Positions 59,062 to 64,000 of a stretch of DNA of 64,000 bases are shown piece by piece. A program made the translations under genes and the position numbers. The notes under the pieces were generated by a model. It did not search any database. It saw only the letters and a list, made by a program, of their open reading frames with translations, and was not told where the DNA came from. How positions within the stretch are numbered: position 1 is the stretch's first letter; each line of letters starts with the position of its first letter. This DNA is from Pomphorhynchus laevis (lineage: Eukaryota; Acanthocephala; Palaeacanthocephala; Echinorhynchida; Pomphorhynchidae), in NCBI GenBank assembly GCA_012934845.2, contig WNNJ02003038.1:21165-85164 (forward strand), written 5' to 3'.

Positions 59062-59204
59062 ATGGAAGATGGAGTAAGTACTGCACCAACAAAGGCAAAA
59101 GGCCGACCACGTAAAGATTCTATTCCAGAGTTATGCCAACATAAATACAACATTCCTGAAAATACAACTGAAACGAACAAAGCACTTGAGGAATACAACA
59201 TTAC

Positions 59205-59208
<4 letters not shown>
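59062..59208 (+). CDS. Small AT-hook ORF (right arm copy)
   Basis: 48 codons beginning MEDGVSTAPTKAKGRPRK, preceded by a pyrimidine-rich tract ending CTTATAG. The stop overlaps the start of a (TA)n microsatellite that is expanded only in this arm. With two residue differences from the left copy and an intact frame in both, it is a weak candidate for a real exon encoding a DNA-binding tail. Confidence 0.4.

Positions 59209-59295
<87 letters not shown>
59208..59295 (+). repeat. (TA)n microsatellite, expanded in the right arm
   Basis: About 44 TA units here, against a run of only about 6-7 at the mirrored place (26,098-26,112). Confidence 0.95.
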
Positions 59296-59297
<2 letters not shown>

Positions 59298-60663
59298 TAA
59301 AAGTTACTGTAAATTCTGTTCTTTTTTAACGCAATCAATTTTTATTTAAAAAAATTCCAAATGATTGTCTTATATTGTCTTTACCATGTGATACTTCTAA
59401 CGACTTTATGTTTTCTGGAATACAATTTATTTACAAATTATTGAATATAAACTTTATTTACATTAATATCTATTTGTTTGCTATTCTACTAAATCTTGGC
59501 ATTATGAATCTTGATTTCTTCAAAAATCTTGGCATTATGAACTTGCCAAAATATGAAAACAACTTTTTTGTATAGAATATGTAATTAACTATTAGTGACG
59601 TGTTTGTGTGATATGCCTAAATACTCGTGTTAAAATGTATTTCTTGTAAATTTAAATGCCATATTTACGACAAGTCGATTATAGTTTTAATGGAAATTAG
59701 TTCAATGCACATATTTAGATCAATGTTTTCTTCAATATTAGTATTTTTATCACGACAAATTGATTTTTATTAAAATACCAATCACATTTCATGAATCGAC
59801 AAATAAATAATATATTATGTGTTATAATAAAAATTAGAGGTCTTCAGAAAGAAGTGTTATATTATCAATGTTTGGTTTCTATAAATGCGTGAGTCAGCAC
59901 ACTTAAAAGACATTGATTTGGTTCATACATGGTGCATGTATGTTGATTACGCATTTATTAATTTGGATAAATCAGTTGATTTTGTCATAATCTTCAATAT
60001 ACTCACTGCTGCTGATAACGATATTCAATAGACTTTGTCCAAGGATACAAATTGTCAGTTATTGTTTCTTGATGTACATTTAATAAGGTCTCCAAAAAAT
60101 ACATTACTAATTGACGTTAAAAAAATAAAAAATATTATTGTTTATAAAAAATTATGAAATTAAACAATTTTTTAAGAAAAACATGAATATGATAAAGATT
60201 GTATATCAAATATCTTGCAATGAATGCAATAATATATATTAGTCAAATGGATCAAGGTTAAGAAAACGTATTTATCAATATAAGCATTCAATGATATAGG
60301 ACTTTATTCAGGTGCGATTATTGACATGCTTTAAATGGTGATCACGAAATATATTTTGAAAGAAGTAAAACACTTTCCATGTAGAAAGAAAAATTTAAGA
60401 AACATTTTCATGCAGAAAAATAAAGATCAATGATTAACAATAAAACGGATATAACGTTATTAATAAATATTTTATATACTGTTTTAATTTCTTTATTAAT
60501 TAGAAATTTAAACTTAACAAAAATCTTAGCATTTTTTGTTAATCTTAGCAGTTCCTCCAGATGACCTCTAAAAACTATAAAGCGTCTTGTAACAAATTAA
60601 CATGTAATAATTTGAATAAAAAATAAATCAACAAAATATAAAGTAGAGAAGCTTCCAACAGGC
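59296..60663. other. No gene seen (right arm)
   Basis: Mirror of 24,481-26,097, lacking the 249-bp segment. Confidence 0.5.
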
Positions 60664-61214
60664 ATGCCGCGTTTCCGTGCTGAACAGCAATGCCTATTCT
60701 CTAAGTCAAATATTGGCCAGCTCTGAAATCTCCTGTTGCTCTGGATAGGCGTCGTCCTAAGTACTTGAGAAATTTAAATGTTGCTAAGGCCAACCCAGGG
60801 TGTTGAATGCCACTGATTAAAACATTATTGCGATTGGGTCGAAGCATGCGTATTTTGCTAGTTCGCGCTCCTATGCGATGCTTGCAACAGTGCCTGGGCC
60901 TTGGTGATTGAACCCAAAGTATTTGGGCACGTTAAGTCCCATATCAGGCGCTTATCTTTGGCCCAGGATACTAATGTAGTTCCATCAAGCTCTTACCGTC
61001 CGATAGCGATAATTCGATGAGTTCAAGCCTGCAGGGGTATCCGGCAGATATTAGGACCGACTTAAGCAGGTGGTTGACTGCGGTGCGACGCGAAAATCTC
61101 GAACACGCGTGTCGACAATCCAGTGCATGGAGAATATCAGAATTCGACTCGCAATCACATCTGACAGCCGCATTGTGAAGCCAACTTAAACGGAGAGTGA
61201 TCGCTATATCTGTC
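60664..61214 (-). mobile_element. LINE-C ORF2 C-terminal fragment (right arm)
   Basis: Mirror of 23,930-24,480 with only a few substitutions. It shares the same interruptions, so the decay predates the arm duplication or the arms have been homogenised. Confidence 0.65.
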
Positions 61215-61711
61215 TGTTCTATATTGCTTGAAATAATGGATTTTATTAATTTTACTTTGGATTTGTAAACGTTGCATTTTGATATAGAAGCACATTTAGT
61301 TGCTTGAAATGTTGAATGCAATTATTATATAGTCAATTTTTAACAGAAAGTTCTTTACCGTATTTTTCCTGATGGTGAAAGAAGTCGTTATTGAAAATTA
61401 GATTTTAAAACAATAACGTTTTTTAACTCTCTCCTTACTGTAAATTTTTTTAAACGAGTGAAAAATTCAGTTTTAAAATCTTAAATTAAAAATCTAGTTT
61501 TTTTAATTTCATTCACAGAAAGACGGTGGTCATCTAATTTATCACAACATTTAGTTATCAATTTACTAGTCAAATTTATGATATTATAAACTATGACCGA
61601 GTTTTTATGATTTTTGAGCAATAATTTACTTAAAAGATAATTGCTAAGATATTTTACTTGTCAACTAGATCGATATACTGATTTTTTCAATCATAATTAG
61701 AGTTATCCTAT
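61215..61711. other. No gene seen (right arm)
   Basis: Mirror of 23,433-23,929. Confidence 0.4.
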
Positions 61712-62133
61712 TACTTTATTAAGCCGCATTTTCGTTGGACTGGATAAAACACAAATATCTCAAAATATTTGATCAAAATATTCGCTACACATGATTAAAC
61801 AGGTTCAAAGCTTAAACTATTGAAGTTATCAATCCGTTCCTTTTGCGTCAACACAATTAAATTCTAGCATCTTCACTTACAACACTATTTTTCGATCTAA
61901 ACTCAGTTTATAATTACACTATAAAAATGTGGCATCGTTGTATCTGTTCCTAAACATTCTAAGACACCAACAGTCGATAAATTCAGATTTATAGTAAAAA
62001 CAATTGAAGTTGTCAAGGTATGTGAACGCTTAATTCGCCAGAGGCTTAGGTGGCACAAACAAATATCTGAATATTTTATTGTCAAAATCAGGAACATAAT
62101 GGATCAATTGTTTGATAATGATGCGGTCGTCAA
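61712..62133 (-). repeat. Dispersed ~420-bp repeat, copy 3
   Basis: Mirror of copy 2 in the right arm, in inverted orientation. Confidence 0.85.
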
Positions 62134-63353
62134 AACCGGTTTAGCCAACATCAAAAATTAATAATATTAACAATATTTGTATCAAAGTAAAATCCGGTCT
62201 CATGTTCCTACACGTTCACCAAAATTGCACCTAGACACATAATTTTGTGGCATCAAAAGTTTCAGTCTGTTAAATTCTTTAATCAAAATAATCAAACTCT
62301 TTTACATTTATGTGAATGGTCGACAATTAAATATGAAAGAAATTTTTTTCGAATTTAATCAAAAATTAAATCAAAAAATCACATTTGCTACATTTTATTT
62401 TTGCTAAACTGACTGAAAATTTCCCATTTTGATGAAGATTAAATCTAATATATTATTGAATCTGGATTTATTTTTATTTATAATACATACATGTTGTATG
62501 AAACATGGAAAAAGTTGTATGAAATACTTTCTTATTAGTATACGTCACAAGTAGTTAAAAATCATTATTTATTGGAGCGATTTTATGTTCACATCATAGA
62601 GATGAAGATAAAAATATACTACTTTTTCATATATTATATGATTTTAGAACATATATTTTCTCTTAAATATAATAACTTGTAATAATAATCGTAATAATAT
62701 ATCGTAATATGTATATATTATATCGTATCATAATATGTATAATTATATATCGTAATATATATAATCGCTCGTATATATATTTCATATATTTACGAGCAAT
62801 TTTTTGAAATTTTATCATGACAGAAATATGACAATTTACATTACAATCTACTATTAACATGTCAAGCTAAAGGCGTCAATATCCATTTTGATGAAGATTA
62901 AATCGATTATATTATTGAATCTGGATTTATTCTTTATTAATAATACATACATGTTACATTGTGCCATTATGTTAAGATTTATAAGAAATAACACCAAATC
63001 CAGTTCATTAATTTGTTGCTACTATATCGGTACATTTACCAAAACCACATATTGAATCATGTATAATAATTTATAGCTTTCTGGAAATATTAAATTTGAG
63101 GTAAGCTAATAAAATTATTTGAGACATTATTTATGTTAAAAATGCTATTTACCTTTCAAATTCAGCTTCGGTTAACTAAATATGTGAAAATCCCTCAAAA
63201 TAATAAAAATGTCTAATTGAAATTGAATGAGTGCTTTACATTTTGTTATGTAGTTAACCAAATTGAACAACTATTGTCAAGAACTATGAATAAAATAATT
63301 TAGTCAAATATAGCTGGTTCGTAAAATACTACTCTTTAAATTATAAGTTTGCA
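62134..63353. other. Upstream region of second dynein copy
   Basis: Mirror of 21,791-23,010, including the ATATTACGATATA-rich block. No gene is seen. Confidence 0.5.
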
Positions 63354-63476
63354 ATGTTATGTTTGATTTCTTCCGTGTCTACTGTCAGCATGGCAACCAG
63401 AACGTTTAATTTAGCGCTCTTTCTCTACATGATAATTTCAAACTCTGAAGCAAAACGAAACAAAGATTTAATTTTG
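63354..63476 (+). CDS. Putative first exon of second dynein copy
   Basis: Identical by eye to the left copy: MATRTFNLALF to KRNKDLIL, then a GTAAGT donor at 63,477. Confidence 0.45.
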
Positions 63477-63493
63477 GTAAGTTACTTTTTTAA

Positions 63494-64000
63494 ATGCCAC
63501 TGTTTAATTATGATGATCGTAGAAATACATTTGATAACCAAAATGTTTTCTTAAGCGGAGTTGATAATATTTCTTCTTTAATTTTTTCATCAAATGTTAA
63601 TCACAACGAAAGAATAAATGAGGAGACAGGATCTCTAATAGATAAAATTATTGACATCTTAACAATTTCATCTGGCATCGACAAATATACAATAATTTCT
63701 AAAATATTGGAAAATGATTTGAAGTTACAAAAAATTATAGATTTTTGTTCATTGAACATTAAGGCCAATGAAAAATCAAGTTTATCTAAATGCATTGACA
63801 TCAAGACTTCAAATGAGCATGTTAATGAAGAAGTTTTAACAAAGAATATGAATGAAGCTATTATTATATCAGTCGTTGCTTGGACAGATAATGGCGACGG
63901 TAATTACATCCTTAATAAAGAGGTGAGTGTATTTATAAATGAATCGATATCAGCATTACCACCAGGTAGTGTAGGAATAATGATTGTTATATTCCCAAAA
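63494..64000 (+). CDS. Second dynein heavy chain copy, 5' part
   Basis: The first 169 codons of the dynein tail frame (MPLFNYDDRR to the GIMIVIFPK region), matching the left copy throughout. It runs off the window edge. Whether this copy carries the same internal reshuffling as the left copy cannot be seen. It is transcribed away from the left copy, the two starts being about 42 kb apart. Confidence 0.85.
   Translation, partial: MPLFNYDDRRNTFDNQNVFLSGVDNISSLIFSSNVNHNERINEETGSLIDKIIDILTISSGIDKYTIISKILENDLKLQKIIDFCSLNIKANEKSSLSKCIDIKTSNEHVNEEVLTKNMNEAIIISVVAWTDNGDGNYILNKEVSVFINESISALPPGSVGIMIVIFPK

Larger units (their letters stand above)
42064..64000 (-). repeat. Right arm of giant inverted repeat
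   Basis: The inverted copy of the left arm, running off the window end inside the second dynein gene. It is longer than the left arm mainly because of the 8.2 kb insert at 50,577-58,780. Long stretches match base for base by eye, with scattered substitutions. Confidence 0.95.

Noticed and set aside
1-64000. tRNA or rRNA genes
   Set aside because: I looked for box B-like GGTTCGA signals and conserved rRNA blocks and saw none with a supporting fold.

Overview
This 64 kb window is nuclear DNA of an AT-rich invertebrate animal. The signs are spliced genes with GT..AG introns, an axonemal dynein heavy chain (so the animal makes motile cilia or flagella), a homeobox exon, an EAPP-type nuclear protein, several non-LTR LINE families and several Ty3/gypsy fossils. 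There is no prokaryotic gene layout. I cannot name the species from sequence alone.

Layout. 1-11 kb: LINE debris, a two-exon EAPP-like gene (3,073-4,967) with a TA-rich minisatellite in its intron, then LINE and Ty3/gypsy fossils. 11.1-21.8 kb: a rearranged outer-arm dynein heavy chain of the DNAH5/DNAH8 type on the minus strand. It has an internal duplication of linker and AAA1-AAA2 modules and has lost AAA4-AAA6, the stalk and most of AAA3. From about 21.1 kb to the window end the DNA is one giant inverted repeat: left arm 21,144-38,022, spacer about 4.0 kb, right arm 42,064 to at least 64,000. The right arm restarts the dynein gene at 63,494, so two divergent dynein copies face away from each other.

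Inside the arms, in mirrored order outward to inward, are: the dynein 5' end, a 420-bp dispersed repeat (a third copy lies outside at 2.2 kb), a LINE C-terminal fragment, a tiny AT-hook ORF, a LINE insertion site, a BARX-like homeobox exon, a second LINE family, a Ty3/gypsy fossil, a tandem array of 100-bp units that each fold into a long hairpin, an unrecognised Cys-containing ORF, and a LINE 3' fragment. The arms look nearly identical by eye. They differ by large indels: 8 versus 4 array units, a 249-bp indel, a (TA)n expansion, and different transposon content at one mirrored locus. At that locus the left arm has a 2.6 kb LINE and the right arm has a Ty3/gypsy element plus a 3.8 kb LINE.

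No pathway links these genes. The dynein would act in the ciliary axoneme, and the homeobox exon and EAPP-like protein in the nucleus. The most unusual structure is the palindrome carrying an internally reshuffled, largely open dynein gene. That resembles ampliconic sperm-gene palindromes, but an assembly or haplotype-join artefact cannot be excluded from sequence alone.
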